A stretch of 64,000 bases of DNA from Vibrio fluvialis (GCF_900460245.1 NZ_UHIP01000001.1:1674001-1738000), one strand, 5' to 3'. Counted from the stretch's first letter, positions 38,237 through 48,080 are shown. Numbers and translations are program-made. The notes: generated from the sequence alone by a model not told the origin.

Positions 38237-38290
38237 TTTGGAGCGACGCGACCAGCTTGGGCACGAGGTTCGCCCTCTTCGCATGTGCCA
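38236..38290 (-). pseudogene. Decayed tRNA-Gly tail (partial copy)
   Basis: TTTGGAGCGACGCGACC... then CACGAGGTTCG resembles the CCA end, acceptor strand and T-arm of the neighbouring tRNA-Gly genes (TTTGGAGCGACACACGAGGTTCG) but then diverges and cannot form a cloverleaf. It sits between two near-identical terminators, suggesting a tandem duplication of a tRNA-terminator unit followed by decay. Confidence 0.5.
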
Positions 38291-38297
38291 GATAGCA

Positions 38298-38329
38298 AAA
38301 AACCCGACCATATTTGATCGGGTTTTTCT
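38298..38329 (-). terminator. Terminator of the tRNA operon, copy 2 of the repeated unit
   Basis: Ten-bp stem AAAAACCCGA/TCGGGTTTTT directly downstream of tRNA-Gly on the leftward strand with a T6 tract. Confidence 0.85.
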
Positions 38330-38333
38330 TGTT

Positions 38334-38409
38334 TGGAGCGACACACGAGGTTCGAACTCGTGACCTCAACCTTGGCAAGGTTGCGCTCTACCAACTGAGC
38401 TAGTGTCGC
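38334..38409 (-). tRNA. tRNA-Gly(GCC), copy 2
   Basis: 76-nt cloverleaf with encoded CCA; acceptor GCGACAC/GTGTCGC, D-arm AGCTCAGTTGGTAGAGC, anticodon stem CAACC/GGTTG with loop TTGCCAA (anticodon GCC), T-arm with GTTCGAA. Identical to the other tRNA-Gly copy in the cluster. Last gene of the Cys-Gly-Leu-Gly operon. Confidence 0.95.
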
Positions 38410-38432
38410 ATGTTCTACGTAGAGTAGATATA

Positions 38433-38519
38433 TGGTGCCCCGGGCCGGACTTGAACCGGCACGACTCGAAAGTCGAGGGATTTTAAATCCCTTGTGTCTA
38501 CCGATTTCACCACCAGGGC
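38433..38519 (-). tRNA. tRNA-Leu(TAA)
   Basis: 87-nt tRNA with a long variable arm and encoded CCA; acceptor GCCCTGG pairs with CCGGGGC, anticodon stem AGGGAT/ATCCCT with TAA anticodon. The variable arm CGACTTTCGAGTCG is a clear hairpin, as expected for a class II tRNA. Confidence 0.95.
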
Positions 38520-38615
38520 ACGCTAATTTGTTGCGATGGTTTTACCATCTAAGCGTCGATATCGGATACTTGAATTTTTAGTAACACGACCAACTCTGGC
38601 CACATCACTTTAATT

Positions 38616-38691
38616 TGGAGCGACACACGAGGTTCGAACTCGTGACCTCAACCTTGGCAAGGTTGCGCTCTACCAACTGAGCTAGTGTCGC
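38616..38691 (-). tRNA. tRNA-Gly(GCC), copy 1
   Basis: 76-nt cloverleaf identical to the copy at 38334-38409, anticodon GCC, with encoded CCA. Confidence 0.95.
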
Positions 38692-38694
38692 AAA

Positions 38695-38768
38695 TGGAGG
38701 CGCGTCCCGGAGTCGAACCGAGGTCCACGGATTTGCAATCCGCTGCATGGCCACTCTGCCAACGCGCC
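38695..38768 (-). tRNA. tRNA-Cys(GCA)
   Basis: 74-nt cloverleaf with encoded CCA; acceptor GGCGCGT/ACGCGCC, anticodon stem CGGAT/ATCCG with loop TTGCAA (anticodon GCA). First gene of the operon, only 3 nt upstream of tRNA-Gly. Confidence 0.95.
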
Positions 38769-38822
38769 TCTGACACTCATTTGGACTGCACTAACTGCGC
38801 ATTCCTCTTGAGTACGGGATGC

Positions 38823-38850
38823 ATTCTACGGAATCGGCAAAATGAGTCAA
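38823..38850 (-). promoter_or_regulatory. Sigma-70 promoter of the tRNA operon
   Basis: Leftward TTGACT, 16-nt spacer, TAGAAT, about 55 nt upstream of tRNA-Cys; near-consensus -35 and -10 boxes. Confidence 0.75.
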
Positions 38851-39020
38851 CACAATTTTTTTGATTTTAAATCGTTTGTCTATTTTACATTCAAAAAGCT
38901 TTGCTTTGGTCAATTTAGTCGCAAAAAAGCTCATATTTTCCGCAAGATAACTAAAGTCAGACAGCGAGTTTACCATCCCTGCTCCGTCTCACTTTATCAC
39001 TCTGTCGACCAACATAAAAA

Positions 39021-39040
39021 AACGGGCTGTCGCCCGTTTC
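39021..39040 (-). terminator. Terminator after pgsA
   Basis: Seven-bp stem AACGGGC/GCCCGTT with TGTC loop; a T8 run follows on the leftward strand, just after the pgsA stop. Confidence 0.85.
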
Positions 39041-39041
39041 T

Positions 39042-39599
39042 TCATTGATGTTCTTCGCTGAGTAAGTCGTCTTTCGCCGCCGCCAGATATTGCACCATCG
39101 ACCAGTAAGTCAGGATCGTCGCAACATAAATCGAAGCGTAGCCAAGCCAAATCATCCAATCATCGTAGCGCCAAATCAGCACCCACAGAGCGAACATCTG
39201 CGTCAGCGTTTTTACTTTGCCAATCCAGGACACGGCCACACTGGCTCGTTTACCAATTTCGGCCATCCACTCACGCAGCGCTGAGATAATAATTTCGCGC
39301 GCAATCATGGTCACCGCCGGAATGGTGATCCAGATGTTGTGGTAGTACTCGGTGATCAGAATGAGCGCGGTGGCAACCAGCACTTTATCTGCAACCGGAT
39401 CGATAAACGCACCAAAACGCGATGTTTGACCAAGCTTGCGAGCTAACATCCCATCCAGCCAGTCAGTAAAGCCAGCTACCCAGAACACCATCGCTGCTGC
39501 GAACGGAGCCCAGTTGTATGGTAGATAGAAACATACGACAAAGACCGGAATCAGGAAAAGTCGTAGTAAAGACAGAATATTGGGAATGTTAAAACGCAT
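39042..39599 (-). CDS. pgsA: CDP-diacylglycerol--glycerol-3-phosphate 3-phosphatidyltransferase
   Basis: A 185-residue inner-membrane enzyme making phosphatidylglycerophosphate, the precursor of phosphatidylglycerol and cardiolipin. The CDP-alcohol phosphatidyltransferase signature is [27 protein letters not shown] near residues 46-72 (DG-x2-AR-x8-G-x3-D-x3-D). Several membrane helices are present; start [21 protein letters not shown] is typical. It follows uvrC by 46 nt on the same strand, as in E. coli, and ends in its own terminator before the tRNA operon. Confidence 0.95.
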   Translation of the reverse strand: MRFNIPNILSLLRLFLIPVFVVCFYLPYNWAPFAAAMVFWVAGFTDWLDGMLARKLGQTSRFGAFIDPVADKVLVATALILITEYYHNIWITIPAVTMIAREIIISALREWMAEIGKRASVAVSWIGKVKTLTQMFALWVLIWRYDDWMIWLGYASIYVATILTYWSMVQYLAAAKDDLLSEEHQ

Positions 39600-39645
39600 A
39601 TTTTTAGGCTCTTATCGACTGCGCGTTTATGGTGCGGTATTTTTC

Positions 39646-41475
39646 TTATTGTTTCAATGTTTGATAAATGATTTCTGCCAAAGAATGACTGATGCCCGGC
39701 ACTTTGGCGATTTCTTCTACAGTCGCCCGCTTGAGCTCTTGCAAACCACCCATGTATTTGAGTAACGCCTGACGACGTTTTGGCCCGACCCCTTCAATAC
39801 CTTCCAACGCGCTGGTACGGCGCGTTTTACCGCGTTTTGCTCGGTGGCCAGCAATCGCATGGTTATGGCTTTCATCACGAATATGCTGAATCAGGTGCAG
39901 TGCAGGCGCATCACTTGGCAAATGGAACTCATCTCCGTCAGTGGTGATCAGTGTTTCCAGACCAGGCTTACGTGTCACCCCTTTGGCAATACCAATTAAT
40001 CGTGGGCGTTTTGGCCAATCCTGCCAACATTGTGTCATGATTTCATGGGCACGATTGAGCTGACCTTTACCGCCATCGATGAAGATAATGTCCGGAATTT
40101 TGTCGACATCAAGCTGTTTACCGTAACGTCTTTCCAACACCTGCCCCATCGCTGCATAGTCATCACCACCAGTAATCCCCGTAATGTTATAACGGCGATA
40201 TTCCTGTTTGACCGGGCCTTCTTGATTAAACACCACACAGGATGCGATCGTACTCTCACCCATGGTGTGCGAAATATCGAAACACTCCATACGCAGGATG
40301 TTTTCAATACTCAACTCATCCTGCAACGCTTTGAAACGTTGGTTGATGGTCATCTTATGATTAATCTTAGTTGTGATGGCAGTCAAAGCGTTGGTATTCG
40401 ACAGTTTGAGATAACGTCCGCGCGTACCCGTCGGATTGACATGGAAGGTGACTTTTCTGCCTGCCAGCTGAGCCAGCGCATCCTGCATCGGTTTCGCATC
40501 CACCAGCAAACCTTCATTCAAAATAATGCGGCTTGGAATCGTGCGCGCTTCATTGTGGCTGAGATAATACTGGCTGAGGAAACTCTCAAACACTTCCTCC
40601 TGAGAAGTGTTTTGCGGAATTTTAGGAAAATGGCTGCGACTGCCGAGCACTTTGCCCTGACGAATCATCAGGATGTGGATACAAGCGATGCCCTTTTCCT
40701 GCGCGAAACCTAACACATCCATGTCATCCATGCTGTCTTCAGAAACGAACTGCTGCTCCTGAACGCGGCGAATGGCCTGAATCTGATCACGGAACTTCGC
40801 CGCATCTTCAAATCGCAGCGTCATACTGGCTTTTTCCATCTTTTCGATGAGAATTTCCAGCACTTGCTTATCTTTGCCCTGTAAGAACAGGCGCACATAA
40901 TTCACCAACTCGGCGTAATCGTCATCGGAAATGATGGTACTGACGCAAGGGCCTGCACAGCGACCAATCTGATACATCAGGCACGGACGAGTCCGGTTAC
41001 TGTATACCGTATCTTCACATTGACGAACCGGAAAAATTTTCTGAATCAGATGCAGCGTTTCACGCACCGCCCCAGAATCCGGATACGGGCCAAAATATTC
41101 GCCTTTGCGTTTCTTCGCCCCTCGATGCATAGACAATCTTGGATGGCGATGTCCACTGATGAAAATGTACGGATAGGATTTGTCATCACGCAGCAGCACG
41201 TTGTATTTCGGCAAATACTGCTTGATGTAGTTGTGCTCAAGGATCAGTGCTTCAGTTTCGGTGTGCGTGACCGTCACATCGATCTTATCAATGTGACTGA
41301 CCAAAGCGCGTGTCTTCTCGCTGTCTATCTTCTTACGAAAATAACTGGAGAGGCGCTTCTTGAGATCTTTGGCTTTACCGACGTAAATAACCTCAGCCTC
41401 GGTATTGTACATGCGGTACACACCGGGCTGATTAGTTACTGTTTTCAGAAAGGAGATTGAATCAAACGAGGACAC
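39646..41475 (-). CDS. uvrC: UvrABC excision nuclease subunit C
   Basis: A 609-residue nucleotide-excision-repair endonuclease making both incisions. GIY-YIG nuclease domain at about 15-93 ([30 protein letters not shown]), CxxC-type region [17 protein letters not shown] motif around 200-236, RNase H-like C-terminal nuclease ([32 protein letters not shown]) and helix-hairpin-helix [18 protein letters not shown] near the end. Start is GTG, sharing one base with the varA stop (TAGTG), so it is translationally coupled to varA. Confidence 0.96.
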   Translation of the reverse strand: MSSFDSISFLKTVTNQPGVYRMYNTEAEVIYVGKAKDLKKRLSSYFRKKIDSEKTRALVSHIDKIDVTVTHTETEALILEHNYIKQYLPKYNVLLRDDKSYPYIFISGHRHPRLSMHRGAKKRKGEYFGPYPDSGAVRETLHLIQKIFPVRQCEDTVYSNRTRPCLMYQIGRCAGPCVSTIISDDDYAELVNYVRLFLQGKDKQVLEILIEKMEKASMTLRFEDAAKFRDQIQAIRRVQEQQFVSEDSMDDMDVLGFAQEKGIACIHILMIRQGKVLGSRSHFPKIPQNTSQEEVFESFLSQYYLSHNEARTIPSRIILNEGLLVDAKPMQDALAQLAGRKVTFHVNPTGTRGRYLKLSNTNALTAITTKINHKMTINQRFKALQDELSIENILRMECFDISHTMGESTIASCVVFNQEGPVKQEYRRYNITGITGGDDYAAMGQVLERRYGKQLDVDKIPDIIFIDGGKGQLNRAHEIMTQCWQDWPKRPRLIGIAKGVTRKPGLETLITTDGDEFHLPSDAPALHLIQHIRDESHNHAIAGHRAKRGKTRRTSALEGIEGVGPKRRQALLKYMGGLQELKRATVEEIAKVPGISHSLAEIIYQTLKQ

Positions 41476-42119
41476 TATAACTTCTCAGTGTCGAGCATCC
41501 CGTGTCGAATCGCCAGATGCGTCAGTTCCACATCACCACTGATGTCTAGCTTAGCAAACAGTCGATAACGGTAACTGTTGACCGTTTTAGGACTCAAATT
41601 CAATTGCTCTGAAATATCGGTTACTTTCTGTCCTTTGGTGATCATCAGCATGATCTGGAGCTCACGCTCGGACAAGTCAGCAAATGGATTTTCTGAGGCT
41701 GGCGAAAATTGGCTTAACGCCATTTGCTGGGCAATTTCCGGAGAAATATAGCGTTGACCACTGTGCACGACGCGAATGGCGTTCACCATTTCATCTGGCG
41801 CAGCACCTTTGGTCAAATAGCCTGCCGCTCCGGCCTGCATAACTTTGGTCGGGAACGGGTTCTCTGTATGAACGGTTAACACGATGATTTTCACGTCAGG
41901 ATTGAAACGAAGAATCTTCTTCGTCGCTTCCAGGCCACCAATGCCCGGCATGTTCATATCCATCAGTACGACGTCAGCATGATGGTTGCGACACCATTTT
42001 ACTGCTTCTTCACCGCTATCAGCTTCCCCTGCTACGTTCATTCCACGGACGTCTTCAATAATACGTCGTATCCCTGTGCGAACCAGCTCGTGATCATCTA
42101 CAAGGAAAACACTTATCAA
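41475..42119 (-). CDS. varA: Response regulator VarA (UvrY/GacA orthologue)
   Basis: A 214-residue LuxR/NarL-type response regulator. Receiver domain with acidic pair DD at 8-9 and phospho-acceptor Asp54 ([19 protein letters not shown]); C-terminal HTH about 145-205 ([43 protein letters not shown]). Start is TTG at 42119: the reading [20 protein letters not shown] aligns with E. coli UvrY, and a GGAG site lies 8 nt upstream; ORF extension upstream is not conserved. With sensor VarS (elsewhere) it drives CsrB-type small RNAs and hence virulence and carbon control. Coupled to uvrC, as in enterobacteria. Confidence 0.95.
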   Translation of the reverse strand: MISVFLVDDHELVRTGIRRIIEDVRGMNVAGEADSGEEAVKWCRNHHADVVLMDMNMPGIGGLEATKKILRFNPDVKIIVLTVHTENPFPTKVMQAGAAGYLTKGAAPDEMVNAIRVVHSGQRYISPEIAQQMALSQFSPASENPFADLSERELQIMLMITKGQKVTDISEQLNLSPKTVNSYRYRLFAKLDISGDVELTHLAIRHGMLDTEKL

Positions 42120-42564
42120 ACTTGTATCTCCACACTTATTTATTGGCTCTGCACCCACCGAGGTAGTGGATAGCAGCATGGCTGCCTAGTCTAACTAAAA
42201 TTCAGAATAATTTCTTATCCTGAATATGTGCTCAAACGGAAACTTTAGCAAGCACTTATTTTCGCTTGCTGTCACGCATTGAGAATCGATTAATAAATCA
42301 ACAGGTTAAGAATTATATCAAACCCTTTTCGAGTGGTTTATCTCAAGCTGCCATTATTTTGAACGGGATCAGATACTGAATAGAAATTATATTAATTTCA
42401 ATGAATTGGTAAAATTCACCAGTGAATAATAAGCGAGCAACATGACTAATAATCATGCATGTACAACAGATATTCCCCGCTTTAATCAACGGAGTTTCAG
42501 AATTTTGATATAGTCTGCGCTCAGCACAACAGTGTGTTTTAAATATCAGTAACGGATCGGCGAT
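42120..42564. other. Divergent intergenic region between varA and polB
   Basis: 445 nt, AT-rich, with promoters for varA (-) and polB (+). A small dyad ATTCAC-CA-GTGAAT lies at 42414-42427. I found no LexA box (CTG-N10-CAG with AT-rich spacer) despite the SOS control of polB in E. coli. A 78-codon leftward ORF here looks spurious. Confidence 0.4.
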
Positions 42565-44928
42565 TTGAGTATTCAGCAAGGCTTTTTATTAACCAGACAA
42601 GCTCGGGATATCCAGGGGCAGACACAGATTGAACTCTGGTTAGCCACGGATGAAGGCCCGGCGCAGCTGATCGTTCGCGGCGAGCACCCCGTGTTCTTTA
42701 TTCTTAAGCAGGATATCGAAGCCGCGCAATCCATCGCCAAGCAACATCAGTTGAACGTTGACATTCGCCCGCTAGAGCTAAAGTCTTTCGATCAGGAACC
42801 GCTGGCGGCCTGTTACTGCACGCTGATTCAACATGCACAAGCATTGGCTGGCCATTTGGAACAAGCGCAACTGCTGACGCTGGAAGCGGATATTCGTCTC
42901 GCTGATCGCTACCTGATGGAGCGTTTTGTCAAAGGCAGCGTCGAATTTACTGGTCAGGTCACCACTCGCACGGACTATCACCAGGTGCGTCAAGCTAAAT
43001 GCCGTCAGGGGGATTATCTGCCGTCATTGAAAGTGGTATCGCTGGATCTCGAGTGTTCGGAAAAAGGCATTCTCTACTCCATCGGCTTAGACAGCCCGAT
43101 GGACAGCCGCGTGATCATGATTGGCGATCCGCAGCAAGCCGACACCCCAATGCAATGGGTGGAAGATGAGTATGCGCTGCTCAATGCTATGGTTGACTGG
43201 TTTGAACGTTTCGATCCCGATGTAATTATCGGTTGGAACGTCATCGATTTTGACTTCCGCCTGCTGCACAAACGCGCTGAATGGCACAAGATGAAGCTCA
43301 TGCTCGGGCGAGGAAAACAACCAAGCTTTTTCCGCAGTGCCAGTCAGACTCAGCAGGGGTTCATCACCATTCCAGGTCGTGTGGTGCTTGATGGCATCGA
43401 TACGCTCAAAACGGCGACCTACCATTTCCGCTCCTGGTCGCTGGAGTCTGTATCTCGTGAACTATTGGGTGAAGGCAAAGAGATTCACAACGTGCATGAC
43501 CGGATGGACGAAATCAACCGCATGTACCGTCACGATAAACCGTCGCTGGCGAAATACAACCTGCAGGACTGTGTGCTGGTGAATAAGATTTTCACTCACA
43601 CGCATCTGTTGGATTTCGCCATTGAACGTTCGCGCCTGACTGGCGTTGAACTCGATCGCGTCGGAGGCTCGGTGGCGGCTTTCACGAACCTTTACCTGCC
43701 GCAACTGCATCGCGCAGGTTACATCGCGCCGAATCTGCATTCGGAAGATTGGCTCGCCAGCCCCGGCGGCTATGTGATGGATTCCGTTCCCGGCTTATAT
43801 GATTCCGTACTGGTGCTCGATTTCAAAAGCCTGTATCCATCGATTATCCGCTCATTTCTGATTGACCCAATGGGGTTGATTGAAGGTTTGCAAATCCCGA
43901 TTGGCAACGCGCCCGACCAAGCGGTGCCGGGTTTTCGCGGCGGTCAGTTCCACCGCAGCAGACATTTCCTGCCTCAGATGATCGAAACCTTGTGGGCGGC
44001 GCGCGATGTAGCGAAAAAGAACAATGAGAAAGCCTTTTCTCAGGCGATCAAAATCATCATGAACTCGTTTTATGGCGTGCTCGGTTCATCGGGGTGCCGC
44101 TTCTTTGATACCCGTTTGGCTTCGAGTATTACCATGCGCGGGCATGAGATCATGAAACAAACCAAACAACTGATTGAAGTGCAGGGCTATCAAGTCATAT
44201 ACGGCGACACCGACTCGACGTTTGTTTCGCTCGGACGCGAACATTCCCAGCAAGATGCTGACACGATAGGGCGCGCGCTGGTTCAGCATATCAACCAGTG
44301 GTGGACCGATCATCTCCAGCAGCAATACGCGCTGACCTCCATTCTGGAGCTTGAGTACGAGACCCATTATCGCAAGTTTCTGATGCCGACCATTCGCGGC
44401 GCGGAAACCGGTTCGAAAAAGCGCTACGCAGGTTTGATCGGAGAAGGCGACAAAGAGCGCATGGTGTTCAAAGGATTGGAAAGCGCCCGGACAGACTGGA
44501 CACCACTCGCGCAACGTTTTCAGCATCAGTTGTACTGGATGATTTTCCACGGCGAGAATCCGGACGACTACATTCGTACCACGGTGGAAGCCACGCTGAC
44601 TGGGGAATACGATAGCGAGTTGGTGTATCAGAAGCGCCTGCGCCGCAAACTCCACGAATACCAGAAAAATGTACCACCGCAGGTGCGAGCGGCACGCATG
44701 GCGGACGATATCAATGCCCGTCTTGGCCGTCCGCTGCAATACCAGAACCGCGGCCTAATTGAGTACTGTATTACCGTCAACGGCCCAGAGCCGAAAGAGT
44801 ACATGAAAAGCCCGATCGATTATCAGCACTATATCGATAAACAGCTTAAACCGGTCGCCGATGCGATTTTGCCGTTCATTGGCCGACAGTTTGAACAGAT
44901 CAGCGCCCCTCAGCTCGGCTTGTTCTGA
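42565..44928 (+). CDS. polB: DNA polymerase II
   Basis: A 787-residue family B polymerase with 3'-5' proofreading, used in replication restart and lesion bypass. Exonuclease motifs: VVSLDLECSE (Exo I), IIGWNVIDFDFRLL (Exo II), KYNLQDC (Exo III). Polymerase motifs: VLDFKSLYPSIIRSFLIDP (motif A), AIKIIMNSFYGVLGSSGCRFFD (motif B), VIYGDTDSTFV (motif C). The C-terminal PQLGLF is a beta-clamp-binding peptide like that of E. coli PolB. Start is TTG with a weak ribosome site; no in-frame ATG lies near. The 3' end overlaps the convergent EIIC-EAL gene by 19 nt. Confidence 0.95.
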   Translation: MSIQQGFLLTRQARDIQGQTQIELWLATDEGPAQLIVRGEHPVFFILKQDIEAAQSIAKQHQLNVDIRPLELKSFDQEPLAACYCTLIQHAQALAGHLEQAQLLTLEADIRLADRYLMERFVKGSVEFTGQVTTRTDYHQVRQAKCRQGDYLPSLKVVSLDLECSEKGILYSIGLDSPMDSRVIMIGDPQQADTPMQWVEDEYALLNAMVDWFERFDPDVIIGWNVIDFDFRLLHKRAEWHKMKLMLGRGKQPSFFRSASQTQQGFITIPGRVVLDGIDTLKTATYHFRSWSLESVSRELLGEGKEIHNVHDRMDEINRMYRHDKPSLAKYNLQDCVLVNKIFTHTHLLDFAIERSRLTGVELDRVGGSVAAFTNLYLPQLHRAGYIAPNLHSEDWLASPGGYVMDSVPGLYDSVLVLDFKSLYPSIIRSFLIDPMGLIEGLQIPIGNAPDQAVPGFRGGQFHRSRHFLPQMIETLWAARDVAKKNNEKAFSQAIKIIMNSFYGVLGSSGCRFFDTRLASSITMRGHEIMKQTKQLIEVQGYQVIYGDTDSTFVSLGREHSQQDADTIGRALVQHINQWWTDHLQQQYALTSILELEYETHYRKFLMPTIRGAETGSKKRYAGLIGEGDKERMVFKGLESARTDWTPLAQRFQHQLYWMIFHGENPDDYIRTTVEATLTGEYDSELVYQKRLRRKLHEYQKNVPPQVRAARMADDINARLGRPLQYQNRGLIEYCITVNGPEPKEYMKSPIDYQHYIDKQLKPVADAILPFIGRQFEQISAPQLGLF

Positions 44929-47006
44929 CTGGATTTCACCGGACTGGCGTTGATGAAATCAATAAAACGCTCGGCAGGCAATGACTTGGCGTAGTACCAC
45001 CCCTGAATAGAGAGTACGCCGTTGGCCTTAATCGCATCCAACTGCTGCTTGGTTTCCACCCCTTCAACGATAACCGCCAGATCGAGTGCATGCGCGACCG
45101 ACTGCAAACTGGCAAACACCTTGCGCCCTTTGGGATTGTCTAAAGCCAGCACAAATGAACGGTCAATCTTGATGGTGTCAATGTCGAAGCGGTTAAGATA
45201 GCTCAATGACGAATAGCCGGTGCCGAAATCGTCGATATGGATTTTCACCCCGAGCTGATGCAGTTGGTTAAACGCCATCATCAGCGACTGCTCGTCCGCC
45301 AGCAGTGACGCCTCGGTGATCTCGATATCGATTTGACCGCTCAGAGGCTCGATGAGTGAAGCGATGGTTTCCATACACGCCTCATCCATCAAGGTTTCCG
45401 GCGTAATATTGATGCTCACTGGCACCATCACGCCTAGACGATTCCAACGTTCTATGTCTCTTGCTGCCCGGCGAAACACCCACAGATCCATCTCTTTCAT
45501 CAGCCCCGCCTTTTCTAACCAGGGTAAAAAGGCGCCGGGATACTGCATCTGGCCACTTTCATCCATCGCACGAATCAGCGCTTCGCAGCCCGTCACCCGC
45601 CCGGATATCGGCTCGACCTGCGGCTGGTATTCCAGGCAGAACTCTTTGCTACTGATACCCAGCAGTTGCTGTTCGACGGTTTCCAGTTCACGCTCCTTTT
45701 GCTGCGCCATCAGAATCGGATCGTCTTTGAGAACCTGCGCCTCTTCCTGACGACGCATATACGTGGTGTTGAGTGAAGAGATTTTGATTTCGCTCGCGCT
45801 GTAAATCTGGTTCATGCGCCGCACGGCCGGAAAATAAATTGCGCAGCCCACCAGCACATTGAACAACTGGAGCAGCACCGCATTCCAGTCACCATCAGTA
45901 GCAACCCAGGCATTAAACAAAATTGGACTGTTAAACGGCACGGAGACACTCGGCGCGGTCACCCACCCCATCTGCACGGCTCCGAGTCCCAGCAATACAT
46001 TCACTAATGGGGTGAGGACAAATGGCAGCAGCAGACGCGGGTTGTAAATGATCGGCAGGCCAAACAGCAGAATCTCATTCACGTTGATCAGAGCAATCGG
46101 TACGCTCGCCATTGCAATCAGACGCAAGGTGCGCTGTTTAGCAAACAGCAGCAACGCCAACACTAGTGACAGTGTCGAACCACTACCGCCAATAAACACA
46201 AACGACCCCATAAACGACAGGTTCATCGGATAAGGTGCAATCCCGCCTGCCATCATAGTGGAGTAGCTGAGATTGCTCGCTTCCTGCAACATGTCGACCA
46301 TCGGCAACAAGGCGTAATAACCATGGATGCCGAAAAACCACAGTAGAGAATTGAGCGAAGCGAACGTCAGCCCGAAGACATAAGGATCATTGGCATAATC
46401 CATCAGCATCAGCTTGTCCAACGAGATATCCGATACCGCCGTAAGGAACAGACTGTTAAACGCCATGACCACGAATGCCACCACAATGGCAGGAATCACC
46501 ATATTCAGTGATTCACGGACAATCGAACCAGCGCTGTCGGATGAAGTCATTTTCAAGGCATTGATTGCCATCAGTTTCGCCATCAACGGGGTGATATAGA
46601 GCGGAGTAATAATAGCCAGAATAATATGGAAGGTGATCAGGGTGGTGCCAGAATGGGTCATAGCGGACGCCATCACCAGATAAACGATCGCCAGCAACGC
46701 CATCGGCGGACGCGGCAAACGCCACTGCATCGCCAGCACATACGCAATCGTCGCCGTCATCAAGTAAGGGAAAAAGTCCGCGACCACTTGGTTGGTTTGA
46801 TAGAGGACTTCAACCCAAGTCGGTCGATTACCTAGCAACAACTCGCCCATACTGGCGAGCAAAAGCGCAAACGAAGAGAGCATTAAACACGGAATGAGCC
46901 ACACCATGCTTTCCCGAATGGCATGCATTGAGCTGAGCACGTAACGAGAGCTGGTATCCAGCACCCGCTCCCACCGAATCGTAAAGTGCTTTGACAATGC
47001 AGGCAT
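44910..47006 (-). CDS. PTS EIIC domain fused to an EAL phosphodiesterase domain
   Basis: A 698-residue membrane protein. Residues about 15-425 form an EIIC sugar-permease domain of the cellobiose/lichenan class with 8-10 helices; the substrate-site motif VNEILLFGLPIIYNP is near residue 315. A charged linker (about 425-450) leads to a complete EAL domain (about 455-690) with CEALIR, NITPET, EITEAS, DDFGTGYSSLSYL, IKIDRSFV, EGVET and IQGWYYAKS, so c-di-GMP hydrolysis is likely. No EIIA or EIIB domain or gene is adjacent, so it may be a sugar sensor instead of a transporter. 3' end overlaps polB. Confidence 0.88.
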   Translation of the reverse strand: MPALSKHFTIRWERVLDTSSRYVLSSMHAIRESMVWLIPCLMLSSFALLLASMGELLLGNRPTWVEVLYQTNQVVADFFPYLMTATIAYVLAMQWRLPRPPMALLAIVYLVMASAMTHSGTTLITFHIILAIITPLYITPLMAKLMAINALKMTSSDSAGSIVRESLNMVIPAIVVAFVVMAFNSLFLTAVSDISLDKLMLMDYANDPYVFGLTFASLNSLLWFFGIHGYYALLPMVDMLQEASNLSYSTMMAGGIAPYPMNLSFMGSFVFIGGSGSTLSLVLALLLFAKQRTLRLIAMASVPIALINVNEILLFGLPIIYNPRLLLPFVLTPLVNVLLGLGAVQMGWVTAPSVSVPFNSPILFNAWVATDGDWNAVLLQLFNVLVGCAIYFPAVRRMNQIYSASEIKISSLNTTYMRRQEEAQVLKDDPILMAQQKERELETVEQQLLGISSKEFCLEYQPQVEPISGRVTGCEALIRAMDESGQMQYPGAFLPWLEKAGLMKEMDLWVFRRAARDIERWNRLGVMVPVSINITPETLMDEACMETIASLIEPLSGQIDIEITEASLLADEQSLMMAFNQLHQLGVKIHIDDFGTGYSSLSYLNRFDIDTIKIDRSFVLALDNPKGRKVFASLQSVAHALDLAVIVEGVETKQQLDAIKANGVLSIQGWYYAKSLPAERFIDFINASPVKSSQNKPS

Positions 47007-47112
47007 GGCGCAATTCCGTTTGCAGAGATACTACTAACCTTAGCACATCTATTGATAAGTCTATTAAATAACTACACTTTCTCGTGATTTTGTGGATAAA
47101 GTCGAGCGTCAA

Positions 47113-47880
47113 TCAGCCAATACGAAATTCAGTTTTTTCGTACTGTTTCACCAGCCATGGGCCAAAGCTGTCGAGCAGCCCAATCACCGACCGTTTAGGA
47201 ATCACGCGCCCGCTGAGCAGGATAGCCAGCCGATCAATATCGAGCTGTTTTTCAGGGTGGTAACGTAAAAATTGGGTGCCACATTCCAGTGGGTCTTCCA
47301 GCCACTGTTTATCGCGATACATGATCAACGAATAACTGGCGCGCAGCAGTTTTTTCGCAATGGTCTTTTGCGCAGCGCTCTGCTCGGCGGCACTGCCCGC
47401 TTTGGCAATTTTGTCACGATAGAAGGTCAGCCAGTCGCCAACATCCTGATTCCAGTGCTTGGCGATTTCCCAGCTCGGTTCATAATGGCCAAAACACTCA
47501 GCCAGATCGTCGCCATACACACACACGCAGCAGTGACGCAGCATAAATCCCCATGAAAAAATGCTGTCGAGCGTCGCAACGTCACTCACCAATGCCGTTT
47601 TGACCGAGACATCAGTAATCAGCGGAAAACTTTTTTGAAAGCGCCAGCGGATAGTATTGAGCAACGTCGCCTTCGTGTCCTCAAAAGGCTGCTTGGTTAC
47701 TACCACCACATCCAGATTTGACTCACCCGGTTTGGCGGTTTTGCGCGCCACACTGCCGTACAGATAAATGCTGTGCAGGCGCTCGCCAAGCCCGGCGCGC
47801 AGAAATTTCACCAAATCCGCAACGGCGGGCTGGTATTCTGGCTGAAAAGGCTGTTTAGGATCGATAACCGGCAGTGTCAT
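47113..47880 (-). CDS. Nucleotidyltransferase-fold protein with altered metal motif
   Basis: A 255-residue soluble protein. The N-terminal part carries a nucleotidyltransferase (KNTase/MNT-like) motif YLYGSVARKTAKPGESNLDVVVVT near residues 38-61: the GS loop is intact but the usual Asp-x-Asp pair is Asn-Leu-Asp, so one metal ligand is replaced. A helical C-terminal region follows (about 140-255), rich in Trp and Tyr, similar to the helical domain of aminoglycoside nucleotidyltransferases. Substrate is unknown. Start 47880 is chosen at MTLPVIDPKQ; a TTG 48 nt upstream is an alternative. It ends 106 nt before the EIIC-EAL gene on the same strand. Confidence 0.65.
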   Translation of the reverse strand: MTLPVIDPKQPFQPEYQPAVADLVKFLRAGLGERLHSIYLYGSVARKTAKPGESNLDVVVVTKQPFEDTKATLLNTIRWRFQKSFPLITDVSVKTALVSDVATLDSIFSWGFMLRHCCVCVYGDDLAECFGHYEPSWEIAKHWNQDVGDWLTFYRDKIAKAGSAAEQSAAQKTIAKKLLRASYSLIMYRDKQWLEDPLECGTQFLRYHPEKQLDIDRLAILLSGRVIPKRSVIGLLDSFGPWLVKQYEKTEFRIG

Positions 47881-48080
47881 AGTTGAAGGCAGTTTCCGTG
47901 GGTATGGGTTGGCGTTATGTTCGCCCAAGGCTACCGTTGAATCAATACCTTGCCGAATCCGTTGCTGAAGAAATACACATTGGAGTCACGAACATAGGGT
48001 TAAGTCGCATCTCAGATATTCCTTTTCCCCCACAGCTTTAGTTATAATGCGCCGAATTTAAGAACCAAGGAACTTATTCC

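Noticed and set aside
42480..42564. LexA box upstream of polB
   Set aside because: Only a CTG and CAG at the wrong distance (12 nt between instead of 10) and a GC-rich spacer; not a credible SOS box.
42343..42579. Leftward 78-codon ORF in the varA-polB gap
   Set aside because: It overlaps the polB start, has no ribosome site, and its Cys/Ile-rich composition is unlike the neighbouring proteins.
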